Of a DNA stretch of 64,000 bases, positions 1-8,740 are shown in pieces. The notes below the pieces were generated by a model. It ran no database searches, was not told the DNA's origin, and saw only the letters and a list, made by a program, of their open reading frames with translations. The stretch spans positions 62,001 through 126,000 of the forward strand of contig NZ_BMVO01000005.1 of the NCBI RefSeq assembly GCF_014650755.1, read 5' to 3'. Made by a program: the position numbers and the translations under genes. The DNA is from Streptomyces chryseus (GTDB lineage Bacteria > Actinomycetota > Actinomycetes > Streptomycetales > Streptomycetaceae). Numbering within the stretch: position 1 is the stretch's first letter; each line of letters starts with the position of its first letter.

Positions 1-347
1 CCGGCGGCCAGCGCCAGACCGTGGCCATCGCCCGATCGATGCTCGGTGAGCCGAAGCTGGTCATCCTCGACGAGCCCACCGCCGCCCTCGGCGTCGAGCA
101 GACCGCCCAGGTCCTCGACCTCGTCGAGCGGCTGCGCGAGCGCGGCCACGCCGTGATCCTCATCAGCCACAACATGGCGGACGTCAAGGCCGTCGCGGAC
201 AAGGTGGCCGTGCTCCGGCTCGGCCGGAACAACGGCGTCTTCGACGTGAAGACCACCTCGCAAGAAGAGATCATCTCCGCCATCACCGGTGCCACGGACA
301 ACGCCGTGACCCGCCGTGCGGCGCGCAACGGGGAGGCTCAGAAGTGA
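1..347 (+). CDS. Sugar ABC transporter ATP-binding protein, C-terminal part
   Basis: The gene enters from the left edge, so only its last 114 or so codons are visible, in the frame starting at base 3. It opens with GGQRQ, the end of the ABC signature motif. Walker B follows (VILDEPTAA), then the H-loop in LISHNM. This is the second nucleotide-binding half of a carbohydrate (CUT2) ATPase of the XylG/RbsA type, which energises import of a monosaccharide from the cytoplasmic face. The stop overlaps the GTG of the permease by 4 bp (GTGA), so the two are translationally coupled. The substrate cannot be read from this fragment; the XylH-like partner suggests xylose or a related sugar. Confidence 0.9.
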   Translation, partial: GGQRQTVAIARSMLGEPKLVILDEPTAALGVEQTAQVLDLVERLRERGHAVILISHNMADVKAVADKVAVLRLGRNNGVFDVKTTSQEEIISAITGATDNAVTRRAARNGEAQK

Positions 348-1636
348 GCATCGACAAGTCCTCCACCCCCGGCGGCGGCCCCGTCGTCGAGAACCCCGAG
401 GCGGCCCACGACGCGGTCACCGTCGTCGACCCCCGGCTGCTCGTCCGCGAGCGCGGCTTCGCGGGCTACGTGTCCGAGTTCAAGCGCAAGCTGCACGCGG
501 GTGACCTGGGGTCCATCCCCGTCGTCATCGGCCTGATCCTGATCTGCGTGATCTTCCAGGGTCTGAACTCGAACTTCCTGTCCGCGCAGAACCTCAGCAA
601 CATCGCCGTCACGATGGTCGCCACCGGCATGATGGCCGTCGGCATCATCTTCGTGCTGCTGCTCGGCGAGATCGACCTGTCGGTCGGCTCGGTCAGCGGT
701 GTGTCCGGCGCCATCGTCGCCGTGCTGAGCGTCACCCACGGCATGAACGAGTGGCTCGCGGTACTCGTCGCGATCGTCAGCGGCGCCGCCATGGGCGCGC
801 TGCACGGCTTCTTCTTCGCCCGGGTCGGCGCGCCCGCGTTCGCCGTCACCCTGGCCGGCCTGCTCTTCTGGCTCGGCTTCATGCTCCAGCTCCTCGGCGA
901 CCAGGGCACCATCAACCTGGACGGCGACGGCGTGGTCGGCCGGCTGACCACGTACTACTTCTCCGACGTGGCCGCCGCCTACGGTCTGGCCGCGCTCGCC
1001 GTGGTGGGCTTCTTCCTCTCGTCCTTCCTGGACAACCGCCGCCGCGAGGCCGCAGGCATCCCGTCCCGGCCGCTCGTCGACACGGTGCTGCGCACGGTGC
1101 TGCTCGCCGTGGTCGCCTTCGCCGCAGCGATCATGTTCAACCAGTACAAGGGCCTGCCGCTGGCACTCGTCCTCTTCCTGGTCGTCCTGGTCGTGACGGA
1201 CTTCGTGCTCCGCCGCACGGCATACGGGCGCAAGATCTTCGCCCTCGGCGGCAGCGTCGAGGCGTCCCGCCGGGCCGGCATCAACGTCACCGCGATCCGC
1301 ATCTCGGTCTTCGCGATCGCGGGTACGTTCGCCGCCGTCGGCGGTCTGTTCTGGGCCTCCAAGATCGCCGCCGCCAACCAGAGCGCCGGCGCCGGCGACC
1401 TGCTGATGAACGTCATCGCGGCGGCCGTCATCGGCGGCACCAGCCTGTTCGGCGGCCGCGGCCGGACCTGGAACGCGCTGCTCGGCGTCATGGTGATCGT
1501 CTCGATCCAGTACGGCCTGGCCCTCGAAGGCATCGCCACGCCGATCCAGTACATGATCACCGGTGGTGTCCTGCTGGCGACCGTGGTGATCGACTCCGTC
1601 ACCCGGAAGACGCAGAAGACCGCGGGCCGCGCCTGA
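344..1636 (+). CDS. Sugar ABC transporter permease, XylH-like (CUT2)
   Basis: 430 aa, GTG start overlapping the preceding ATPase stop. A hydrophilic N-terminus of about 65 residues is followed by at least ten hydrophobic segments. The diagnostic CUT2 permease stretch (GEIDLSVGSVSG, residues about 106-117) and the later GRKIFALGGSVEASRRAGI loop that contacts the ATPase are both clear. The length and an insertion near residues 225-270 match XylH-type permeases better than the roughly 320-aa RbsC type. It forms the membrane channel of a high-affinity monosaccharide importer. The binding protein is presumably upstream of the window. A strong terminator follows, so this is probably the last gene of the operon. 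Confidence 0.9.
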   Translation: MSIDKSSTPGGGPVVENPEAAHDAVTVVDPRLLVRERGFAGYVSEFKRKLHAGDLGSIPVVIGLILICVIFQGLNSNFLSAQNLSNIAVTMVATGMMAVGIIFVLLLGEIDLSVGSVSGVSGAIVAVLSVTHGMNEWLAVLVAIVSGAAMGALHGFFFARVGAPAFAVTLAGLLFWLGFMLQLLGDQGTINLDGDGVVGRLTTYYFSDVAAAYGLAALAVVGFFLSSFLDNRRREAAGIPSRPLVDTVLRTVLLAVVAFAAAIMFNQYKGLPLALVLFLVVLVVTDFVLRRTAYGRKIFALGGSVEASRRAGINVTAIRISVFAIAGTFAAVGGLFWASKIAAANQSAGAGDLLMNVIAAAVIGGTSLFGGRGRTWNALLGVMVIVSIQYGLALEGIATPIQYMITGGVLLATVVIDSVTRKTQKTAGRA

Positions 1637-1649
1637 CCGCACCTCGCCA

Positions 1650-1686
1650 GCCGTGCCCGGCACCGGATCCCGGTGCCGGGCACGGC
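1650..1686 (+). terminator. Terminator hairpin after the sugar transporter operon
   Basis: A perfect 17-bp inverted repeat (arms 1650-1666 and 1670-1686) with a 3-nt loop starts 13 nt after the permease stop. There is no U-tract, as is common for Streptomyces terminators. It separates the transporter from dxs. Confidence 0.8.
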
Positions 1687-1737
1687 TGTGCGCGCGCCCG
1701 GCCGTAACCGACGCGTGACGCAGAACGCACCGCCCGA

Positions 1738-1767
1738 TGACCAACGCCGCGGGCGGAACATTAGACT
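1738..1767 (+). promoter_or_regulatory. Putative dxs promoter
   Basis: TGACCA (1738-1743) and TAGACT (1762-1767) are 18 nt apart and resemble a housekeeping sigma (HrdB) promoter. This would give a short leader ending in AAGGAGG at 1799-1805, ahead of the GTG at 1811. Confidence 0.6.
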
Positions 1768-1810
1768 CGACAGACCGGCAAGCAGACAGTTCAACTGCAA
1801 GGAGGCACGG

Positions 1811-3727
1811 GTGGCGCTGCTGACCCGCATTACGGGACCGCGCGATCTGGACGGGCTCACCCCGGAGCAGCTGGACCGGCTGGCCGCCGAGATCCGGACG
1901 TTTCTCGTGGACGAGGTCTCCAAGACCGGCGGACACCTGGGGCCCAACCTCGGTGTCGTCGAGCTGACGATCGCTCTGCACAGGGTCTTCGAGTCGCCGA
2001 AGGACAAGGTCCTCTTCGACACCGGACACCAGAGCTATGTGCACAAGCTGCTCACCGGCCGCCAGGACTTCTCGAAGCTGAAGATGAAGGGCGGCCTGTC
2101 CGGCTACCCCTCGCGCGCCGAGTCCGAGCACGACGTCATCGAGAACTCGCACGCCTCGACCGTCCTCGGCTGGGCCGACGGCCTCGCCAAGGCCAACGAG
2201 GTCCTCAAGAAGGAGGACCACCACGTCGTCGCCGTCATCGGTGACGGGGCCCTCACGGGCGGCATGGCCTGGGAGGCGCTGAACAACATCGCCGTGGCCA
2301 AGGACCGTCCGCTCGTCATCGTCGTCAACGACAACGAGCGTTCGTACGCCCCTACCATCGGCGGCCTCGCGAACCACCTCGCCACGCTGCGCACCACCGA
2401 CGGTTACGAGCGGTTTCTCGCGCGCGGCAAGGACCTCCTGGAGCGCACCCCCGTCGTCGGGAAGCCGCTCTACGGGACGCTGCACGGCGCGAAGAAGGGC
2501 CTCAAGGACTTCATCGCCCCGCAGGGCATGTTCGAGGACCTCGGCCTGAAGTACGTCGGCCCGATCGACGGACACGACATCGAGGCCCTGGAGTCCGCGC
2601 TCCAGCGCGCCAAGCGCTTCGGCGGCCCCGTCATCGTCCACTGCCTCACCGAGAAGGGCCGCGGCTACCAGCCGGCCCTCGCCGACGAGGCGGACCGCTT
2701 CCACGCCGTCGGCAAGATCCACCCCGACACCGGCCTGCCGATCGCCTCCTCGGGCGTCGACTGGACCTCGGTGTTCGGCGAGGAGATGGTCAAGCTCGGC
2801 AAGGAGCGCGAGGACATCGTCGCGATCACCGCCGCCATGCTCCAGCCGGTCGGCCTCGACAGGTTCGCGAAGGCGTTCCCCGACCGGGTGTACGACGTCG
2901 GGATCGCCGAGCAGCACGGCGCGGTCTCCGCGGCGGGCCTGGCGACCGGCGGCCTGCACCCCGTGTTCGCCGTGTACGCGACCTTCCTCAACCGGGCCTT
3001 CGACCAGGTCCTGATGGACGTCGCCCTGCACGACTGCGGCGTCACCTTCGTGCTGGACCGCGCGGGTGTCACCGGCACCGACGGCGCCTCGCACAACGGC
3101 ATGTGGGACATGTCGATCCTCCAGTGCGTCCCGAACCTGCGGATCGCCGCCCCGCGCGACGCCGACCAGGTCCGCGCCCAGCTGCGCGAGGCCGTCGAGG
3201 TCGACGACGCGCCCACCGTCGTCCGTTTCTCCAAGGGCGCGGTCGGTCCCGCGGTCAGGGCCGTGGGCAAGGTCGGCGGCATGGACGTCCTGCGCAGGCC
3301 GGCCGAGGGCTCGGCGGACGTCCTGCTCGTCTCGGTCGGCGCGCTCGCGCCGATGTGCCTGGAGATCGCCGACCTCCTCGACAAGCAGGGCATCACCACG
3401 ACCGTCGTCGACCCGCGCTGGGTCAAGCCGGTCGACGAGGCGCTCGCGCCGCTCGCCGAGCAGCACCGGGTCGTCGTCACCGTCGAGGACAACAGTCGCG
3501 CCGGCGGCGTCGGCTCCGCGGTCGCCCAGGCGCTGCGGGACGCGGGCGTCGACGTACCGCTGCGCGACTTCGGCATCCCGCCGCGCTTCCTCGACCACGC
3601 CTCCCGCAAGGAGGTCATGGCCGAGATCGGGCTGACGGCGCCGGACATCGCCCGTCAGGTGACGGGGCTGGTCGCCAAGCTGGACGGCCGTCTGGAGGAC
3701 ACGCCGGCCGAGGCCGCGCGCGACTGA
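1811..3727 (+). CDS. dxs: 1-deoxy-D-xylulose-5-phosphate synthase
   Basis: 638 aa from GTG 1811, chosen because AAGGAGG lies 5 nt upstream; the longer in-frame extension from 1673 overlaps the terminator and promoter region. It condenses pyruvate and glyceraldehyde-3-phosphate, the first step of the MEP isoprenoid pathway, using thiamine diphosphate. The ThDP motif runs from GDGALTGG to VNDN. The transketolase pyrimidine-binding domain carries the catalytic glutamate in [10 protein letters not shown], and the transketolase C-terminal domain ends the protein. Length is typical of the family. The gene is monocistronic, bounded by terminators on both sides. Confidence 0.97.
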   Translation: MALLTRITGPRDLDGLTPEQLDRLAAEIRTFLVDEVSKTGGHLGPNLGVVELTIALHRVFESPKDKVLFDTGHQSYVHKLLTGRQDFSKLKMKGGLSGYPSRAESEHDVIENSHASTVLGWADGLAKANEVLKKEDHHVVAVIGDGALTGGMAWEALNNIAVAKDRPLVIVVNDNERSYAPTIGGLANHLATLRTTDGYERFLARGKDLLERTPVVGKPLYGTLHGAKKGLKDFIAPQGMFEDLGLKYVGPIDGHDIEALESALQRAKRFGGPVIVHCLTEKGRGYQPALADEADRFHAVGKIHPDTGLPIASSGVDWTSVFGEEMVKLGKEREDIVAITAAMLQPVGLDRFAKAFPDRVYDVGIAEQHGAVSAAGLATGGLHPVFAVYATFLNRAFDQVLMDVALHDCGVTFVLDRAGVTGTDGASHNGMWDMSILQCVPNLRIAAPRDADQVRAQLREAVEVDDAPTVVRFSKGAVGPAVRAVGKVGGMDVLRRPAEGSADVLLVSVGALAPMCLEIADLLDKQGITTTVVDPRWVKPVDEALAPLAEQHRVVVTVEDNSRAGGVGSAVAQALRDAGVDVPLRDFGIPPRFLDHASRKEVMAEIGLTAPDIARQVTGLVAKLDGRLEDTPAEAARD

Positions 3728-3744
3728 CGGCCCGCCACACCGGC

Positions 3745-3786
3745 CCAAAGGGCCCGCCCGGAGCACGCTCCGGGCGGGCCCTTTGG
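3745..3786 (+). terminator. Terminator after dxs
   Basis: Near-perfect 19-bp stem with a 4-nt loop (arms 3745-3763 and 3768-3786), starting 17 nt after the dxs stop and followed by TTT. Confidence 0.85.
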
Positions 3787-3818
3787 TTTCGATCCCCCGA
3801 AAGGGTCAACTCGCAGGG

Positions 3819-3834
3819 CCGGTACGCATACCGG
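3819..3834 (+). repeat. Short hairpin in the leader of the amino-acid permease
   Basis: CCGGTA-CGCA-TACCGG forms a 6-bp stem with a 4-nt loop in the 173-bp region between the dxs terminator and the permease start. No recognised riboswitch architecture was found here; it may be an operator or leader hairpin. Confidence 0.35.
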
Positions 3835-3959
3835 TCCGTGCCTCCCATCGGGTGAAACCGGGCGGCGGTCCTCGTGGGAACCGACCGGTTCACTCACGAT
3901 CATGACTGAAACTCGCTCACTTCAAGGTTGGGCGACAGCCGACAGTCGGAGGTACGCCG

Positions 3960-5477
3960 GTGAGTACGCAGCACGATCCAGGACCAGCCAAAGAGGGCAT
4001 GTTCCGGACGAAGACCGTCGAACAGTCGATCCGTGACACCGAGGAGCCGGAGCACGAGCTCAAGAAGTCCCTCTCCGCGCTCGACCTGACGGTCTTCGGC
4101 GTCGGTGTCATCATCGGCACCGGCATCTTCGTCCTCACGGGCAAGGTGGCCAAGGAGACGGCAGGCCCCGCGACCGCCCTCGCCTTCGTCGCCGCCGGCG
4201 TCGTCTGCGCGCTCGCCGCGCTCTGCTACGCCGAGTTCGCCTCCACCGTCCCGGTGGCCGGTTCGGCGTACACCTTCTCGTACGCCTCGCTCGGCGAGGT
4301 GGTCGCCTGGACCATCGGCTGGGACCTGGTCCTCGAATTCGCGCTGGGCACGGCGGTGGTGGCGGTCGGCTGGTCGGGCTACGTCCGCTCGCTGATGGAC
4401 AACATCGGGTGGAACATGCCCGAAGCGCTGTCCGGCCCGGAGGCATCGGACGGCTTCGGGTTCGACCTGCTGGCGTTCGTCCTGGTGCTGCTCCTGACGG
4501 CCATCCTGGTGGTCGGCGTGAAGCTGTCCGCGCGCGTCACCGCGATCGTGGTCGCGATCAAGGTGACCGTCGTCCTGATCGTCATCATCGCGGGCTCCTT
4601 CTTCATCAAGGCCGACAACTACTCGCCCTTCATCCCCGACGCCGTGACACCGCCCGCCGGATCGGGCTGGGACGCGCCCCTGGTGCAGCTGATGTTCGGT
4701 TACGAGCCCACCAACTTCGGCGTCATGGGCATCTTCACCGCCGCCTCGGTCGTCTTCTTCGCCTTCATCGGCTTCGACGTCGTCGCCACCGCCGCCGAGG
4801 AGACCAAGCTCCCGCAGCGGGACATGCCGCGGGGCATCCTCGGCTCGCTCCTCATCTGCACCGTGCTGTACGTCGCCGTGTCGCTCGTGGTCACCGGCAT
4901 GCAGCACTACAGCGAGCTCTCGGTGAGCGCCCCGCTCGCCGACGCCTTCAAGGCCACCGGACACCCCTTCTACGCCGGCACCATCAGTTTCGGCGCAGCC
5001 GTCGGCCTCACCACGGTGTGCATGATCCTGCTGCTCGGACAGACCCGGGTGTTCTTCGCGATGAGCCGCGACGGGCTGCTCCCGCGCTTCTTCTCCGTCA
5101 CCCACCCGAAGTTCCGCACCCCGTACCGCCCGACTATCCTGCTCGGCGTGCTGATCGCGATCATCGCCGGCTTCACCAGCCTCGAGGAGCTCGCGACGCT
5201 GGTGAACATCGGCACGCTCTTCGCGTTCGTCGTCGTCGCTCTCGGCGTGATCGTCCTGCGCCGGACCCGGCCCGACCTGCACCGCGCCTTCCGCACCCCG
5301 TGGGTGCCGGTGGTCCCGATCCTCTCGGTGGCCGCCTCGTTCTGGCTGATGCTCAACCTGCCGGCCGAGACCTGGCTGCGGTTCGGCATCTGGATGGCGA
5401 TGGGCTACGTGGTGTACTTCGCGTACAGCCGCGGCCGCAGCCGCCTCGGCCGGACGGGCGACAACGCCAAGTACTAG
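3960..5477 (+). CDS. Amino acid permease (APC superfamily, cationic amino acid transporter type)
   Basis: 505 aa, GTG start preceded by CGGAGG at 3947-3952. A polar N-terminus containing TKTVEQSIRDTEEPEHELKK leads into about 12-14 transmembrane segments. The APC signature GVGVIIGTGIFVLTG lies in TM1 (residues about 48-62), the substrate and Na+-site helix of this fold. The FAFIGFDVVATAAEE segment of TM6 is characteristic of the CAT/YfnA subgroup. It probably imports an amino acid by proton symport across the cytoplasmic membrane; the exact substrate cannot be inferred. It stands alone between the dxs terminator and a separate promoter at about 5567. Confidence 0.9.
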   Translation: MSTQHDPGPAKEGMFRTKTVEQSIRDTEEPEHELKKSLSALDLTVFGVGVIIGTGIFVLTGKVAKETAGPATALAFVAAGVVCALAALCYAEFASTVPVAGSAYTFSYASLGEVVAWTIGWDLVLEFALGTAVVAVGWSGYVRSLMDNIGWNMPEALSGPEASDGFGFDLLAFVLVLLLTAILVVGVKLSARVTAIVVAIKVTVVLIVIIAGSFFIKADNYSPFIPDAVTPPAGSGWDAPLVQLMFGYEPTNFGVMGIFTAASVVFFAFIGFDVVATAAEETKLPQRDMPRGILGSLLICTVLYVAVSLVVTGMQHYSELSVSAPLADAFKATGHPFYAGTISFGAAVGLTTVCMILLLGQTRVFFAMSRDGLLPRFFSVTHPKFRTPYRPTILLGVLIAIIAGFTSLEELATLVNIGTLFAFVVVALGVIVLRRTRPDLHRAFRTPWVPVVPILSVAASFWLMLNLPAETWLRFGIWMAMGYVVYFAYSRGRSRLGRTGDNAKY

Positions 5478-5579
5478 GCGCCATCAAGCCACTTCCGGGC
5501 GGCGTCGTTTCTCCGGCACGGCCCCGGCTCCGTATGTCCCGTTTCGATGCGGACTGCGGAGCCGGATAGCTTGGCACGC

Positions 5580-7091
5580 ATGCTCACGCGGCCGCCGATG
5601 CCCCCCTCGCCCGTGTCCGCGCCGGTACTGCCCCGCCCGAGGCGGCCCGCCGGCGCCCGGCCCGCCGCGCCCCCTTTCTGGCGGAGCCTGCTGCCCGCCC
5701 TGGCACTGCTGGCCCTCGTCACCCGCCTGCCCTCCTTCCGGCTTCCCCTGTGGAACCCGGACGAGGGCTATCTCGCCGTACAGGCACGGATACTGGCCGA
5801 CGGAGGGGTGCTCTACGACACGGTCGTGGACCGCAAGCCGCCCCTGCTGCCCTGGCTCTACGAAACGGCCTTCGCGCTCTTCGGCGACCAGTCGCTGCTG
5901 CCGCTCCAGCTCTGCGCGGCGGCCGCCCAGCTGCTCACGGCCGCCCTGCTCGCCTCGATCGCCCGCCGCCGCTGGGGCGACGCGGCGGGCCGCACGGCAG
6001 GCGTCCTCCACCTGTTCGTCTCCATCGGGCTCAACCCGGAGGACGCCCAGGCGGCGACGTTCGAGGTCTTCATACTGCCGTTCACGGTGGCCGCCGTGTG
6101 GTGCGCCGACCGGGGCCGGTGGTGCGGCGCGGGTGTCGCGGTCGCGGCGGCGTTCCTGACGAAGCAGACGGGCGGCGCGGTCCTCGCCCCGGTCCTGTTC
6201 CTGCTGTGGCGACACGGACCGCTCCGCGGCCCCCTGTTCCGTACGGCCTTCGGCTTCTGCCTGCCCGTGCTGTACGCCGCCCTGCTCACCGGTCCGCACC
6301 GCTTCCTCTTCTGGACGGTCACCGGTTCGGGGTCGTACGCCTCCTTCACCGGCTCCGAACTCCACGTGCTCTTCCGGGGCCTGGCGAACACCCTGATCCT
6401 GTCCTTCGCCTGCGCCGGTCTCATCCCCCCGGTCCTGCGGGTCCTGCACGTCGCCAGGACCGGCGCGGCCGATCTGTGGCTGTGGCTCCTCGGCGCGGCG
6501 GGCGCGGTGGTCCTCGGCTTCCACTTCTTCGGCCACTACTACCTCCAGCTCGTGCCGCCGATCGTCCTGCTGGCCACGGCCGCGCTGCACGTCCTGCCGT
6601 GGCGGTGGAGGTCCCGGGCGTTCCTCACCTCGGCGCTCACCTGCACGGTGTTCCTGGCCTGGGGCCTGCTGGCGCCCCGGCCCGAACTCGCGCACGTACG
6701 GAAGGTGGCGCAGGAGGTGAAGACGCGGACGGAGCCCCGGGACCGGGTCCTGGTCTGGGGGATGCACCCCGAGGCGTACTGGCTGGCGGACCGGACCCCC
6801 GCCAGCCGGTACCTCACGGCCGGCCTGCTCACCAACTACAGCGGCGGCCGCAACGGCCCCCAGGTCGGCGAGAAGTACGCGATGGCGGGCGCCTGGCCCG
6901 TCTTCCGCGCGGAGATGGCGGCGCGGCCCCCGGCCCTGATCGTCGACGACTCGCGGGGCAAGCCCTTCGCCCCTGAGCGGGTGCCGACGCTGCGCAGGCT
7001 GCTGGCGGGCGGGTACGAGGAGCTGACGACGGTCGACGGGGCGGTGCTCTACGTGCGTTCCCCCTCGGCGGCCCCGGAGCCGCCGCGCTGA
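5580..7091 (+). CDS. Polytopic membrane glycosyltransferase, GT39/ArnT-like (PMT_2 type)
   Basis: 503 aa from ATG 5580. I chose this start because TAGCTT (5567-5572) sits exactly 7 nt upstream, which fits a leaderless mRNA; ATG 5547 would lengthen it by 11 residues and lacks an RBS. A proline-rich N-terminus is followed by about ten membrane helices. The first extracytoplasmic loop carries WNPDEGYLAVQARIL, the acidic catalytic loop typical of polyprenyl-phosphate-dependent C-type glycosyltransferases, followed by a DRKPPLLPWLYE segment. It would transfer a sugar from a lipid-phosphate donor to an extracytoplasmic acceptor that cannot be identified. Its 3' end overlaps the convergent NYN gene by 43 bp. 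Confidence 0.8.
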   Translation: MLTRPPMPPSPVSAPVLPRPRRPAGARPAAPPFWRSLLPALALLALVTRLPSFRLPLWNPDEGYLAVQARILADGGVLYDTVVDRKPPLLPWLYETAFALFGDQSLLPLQLCAAAAQLLTAALLASIARRRWGDAAGRTAGVLHLFVSIGLNPEDAQAATFEVFILPFTVAAVWCADRGRWCGAGVAVAAAFLTKQTGGAVLAPVLFLLWRHGPLRGPLFRTAFGFCLPVLYAALLTGPHRFLFWTVTGSGSYASFTGSELHVLFRGLANTLILSFACAGLIPPVLRVLHVARTGAADLWLWLLGAAGAVVLGFHFFGHYYLQLVPPIVLLATAALHVLPWRWRSRAFLTSALTCTVFLAWGLLAPRPELAHVRKVAQEVKTRTEPRDRVLVWGMHPEAYWLADRTPASRYLTAGLLTNYSGGRNGPQVGEKYAMAGAWPVFRAEMAARPPALIVDDSRGKPFAPERVPTLRRLLAGGYEELTTVDGAVLYVRSPSAAPEPPR

Positions 7092-7462
7092 GGCCGTACG
7101 GTCCGAGGCCCCGCGCACCGCGCTCCGTACGCCTCCACACGGCGCCTGAGCTCCCGGTCGGCGGTGACGACGAGCACGGCGGCGCCCCCGCCCGTCGCCC
7201 CCGCGACCAGCTCGACGATACGGTCGTCGCCGCTGCCGGGTGCGGAGTCGACTTCTACGCCGGGCACGGAGGCGACGCCGCGGGCGGCGCCCTCCACGAC
7301 GAGGAGGACACGGAGGGGGCCGGGGTGGCCGGGAAGGCCCTCGTCGGCGTACGTCCGCAGGTGGTCGCGAAGGCGCTCGGCGGCTCCGCGACGGTCGCGC
7401 CACCAGCCGTCGGGTACGGATCCGACGACATTGGCGGCGTCCACGACGACCAGAGTTCTCAT
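7049..7462 (-). CDS. NYN-domain (PIN-like) putative RNase
   Basis: 137 aa, ATG preceded by AGGAGG. The N-terminus MRTLVVVDAANVVGS and the later VLVVTADRELRRR are the two acidic strand ends of a NYN/PIN-like nuclease fold, with Asp8, Asn11 and the Asp of TADRE as likely metal ligands. The family is linked to RNA cleavage, but no substrate is known for this actinobacterial subgroup. The last 43 bp overlap the convergent glycosyltransferase gene, so read-through would make antisense RNA to both. Transcribed divergently from the gene at 7579. Confidence 0.75.
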   Translation of the reverse strand: MRTLVVVDAANVVGSVPDGWWRDRRGAAERLRDHLRTYADEGLPGHPGPLRVLLVVEGAARGVASVPGVEVDSAPGSGDDRIVELVAGATGGGAAVLVVTADRELRRRVEAYGARCAGPRTVRPQRGGSGAAEGERT

Positions 7463-7517
7463 ACCATCCTCCTAGCGCGAGCGTATGGGGCCGGACGGTC
7501 GCCACCAGCCAAAACGC

Positions 7518-7523
7518 TATGCT
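7518..7523 (+). promoter_or_regulatory. -10 box of the gene at 7579
   Basis: TATGCT matches an HrdB-type -10 closely. It predicts transcription from about 7530 with a leader of about 50 nt before the ATG at 7579. Confidence 0.5.
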
Positions 7524-7578
7524 TGTTCGATATTCCGGAGACCTGAGAAGCCGATGCACAGAAGGTTGCCCTGACGCC

Positions 7579-8670
7579 ATGAGGCCGCGGAGCACGCGCA
7601 GGACCGAGCGAATTCCCCCGTCCCCGTCGGGCCCCCCGCCCGCGACCGGCCCCGGGACCAGCCGCTGGCTCCTGCGCGGCAAGGACGACCGGCTCACCGC
7701 CTACGCCCCCACCGAGGGCGGGCTGCTGCGCTGGACGGAGACCGCCCCCGGCGGTCCCGGGTGGACGGGCCCCCAGTTCTTCCCGGCCCCCGGCATCGAG
7801 CACCTGGTCCTCGCCCAGGGACCCGACGGATACGTGCACTTCGTCGGCCGCCGCCGCAAGGGCGACACCGTCGACCTCGTGCACGCGATCCAGTACCAGA
7901 CGGGCCGCCCGCTGACCGCCTGGCACTCCCTCGGCAACCCTTACAAGACGGCCGAGCGCGGCCTCAAGGTCGGCGTCCCGGCCGCCACCGTCAACGCCGC
8001 CGGCTCGGTGCACGTCTTCGTACGCAACGCGGGACGCGGCATCCAGATGCGCCGCCAGGCCGCCAACGGCAAGTGGGAGGGCTGGAAGGACCTGAAGGGC
8101 AGCAAGACCCACGACGGCCCCACGGCGGTCGCCACGGCGTCCGGCACGGTGGAGCTGCTGGTTCCGGCGGAGGGCAGGACCCTGCGCTGGACGCAGGAGA
8201 AGCCCGGCGGCGATCTCGCACCGGCCGAGGACGTCCCGCTCGTCCCGGTGGTCGGCACGGTCACCGGCCTGGAGACCGCCGACGACCGCGTCACGTACTA
8301 CGGGAACGACGCCGACGCCAAGGGCATCACCGCCCTGCGCCCCGGCGAGGAACCCGTCTCCCTCGCCGGCACGCCCGGGGACAGCCCCCTCGCCGCGCTG
8401 CGCGCCGCGATAGGCGGCCACGACTGCACGGTCCTGGCCCACCGGGGCGGCGACGGCCGGCCCGTGCTCGCGGCGTGCGTGACGCACGCCGAGGGCGACG
8501 GCGTGTGGTGGACCGCCACGGGCGAGGAGTGTCTCGGGGCGCCCGCGCTGGCGGTCGACGCGACGGGCCGCGTGGTCCTGGCGGTGATCGGCCGGGACGG
8601 GGCCCTGCACGTGGCCCGCCAGAAGCCGGAGGAGGACGGCCTGGCCCTGGCGGCCTGGACCCGCGTCTGA
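7579..8670 (+). CDS. Unknown protein with beta-propeller-like repeats
   Basis: 363 aa from ATG 7579, with GAAGG 13 nt upstream; the frame is open much further 5', but that part overlaps the NYN gene and its promoter. There is no clear signal peptide and no membrane segment. The body consists of repeated units with Trp/Gly-rich turns, such as LLRWTETAPGG, LRWTQEKPGGD and VWWTATGEE, each about 45-50 residues apart and containing phrases like GPDGYVHFVGRR and ATGRVVLAVIGRDGALHV. This resembles PLL-type lectin or sialidase-like beta-propellers. No catalytic residues are recognisable, so function is unknown. Confidence 0.6.
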   Translation: MRPRSTRRTERIPPSPSGPPPATGPGTSRWLLRGKDDRLTAYAPTEGGLLRWTETAPGGPGWTGPQFFPAPGIEHLVLAQGPDGYVHFVGRRRKGDTVDLVHAIQYQTGRPLTAWHSLGNPYKTAERGLKVGVPAATVNAAGSVHVFVRNAGRGIQMRRQAANGKWEGWKDLKGSKTHDGPTAVATASGTVELLVPAEGRTLRWTQEKPGGDLAPAEDVPLVPVVGTVTGLETADDRVTYYGNDADAKGITALRPGEEPVSLAGTPGDSPLAALRAAIGGHDCTVLAHRGGDGRPVLAACVTHAEGDGVWWTATGEECLGAPALAVDATGRVVLAVIGRDGALHVARQKPEEDGLALAAWTRV

Positions 8671-8689
8671 GAGCCCGCGCACACACAAG

Positions 8690-8723
8690 AGTGCCCGGCA
8701 CACCAGGTGGTGTGCCGGGCACT
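8690..8723. terminator. Bidirectional terminator between convergent genes
   Basis: Perfect 15-bp stem with an AGGT loop (arms 8690-8704 and 8709-8723), midway between the stops of the propeller-like gene (8670) and fadB (8741). Confidence 0.85.
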
Positions 8724-8740
8724 CGTGCCTGCGGCGGAGG

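Noticed and set aside
338..3766. A 1,142-codon open frame on the minus strand opposite the permease and dxs
   Set aside because: It is antisense to two clearly conserved genes, has Arg/Asp/Gly/Val-biased composition typical of high-GC shadow frames and no family motifs. Many similar frames exist (for example 5484-7697, 27885-28910 and 50833 region plus strand) and were left out.
3819..3834. Riboswitch upstream of the amino-acid permease
   Set aside because: Only one 6-bp hairpin is visible; no conserved core of a lysine, glycine, SAM or T-box element was found.
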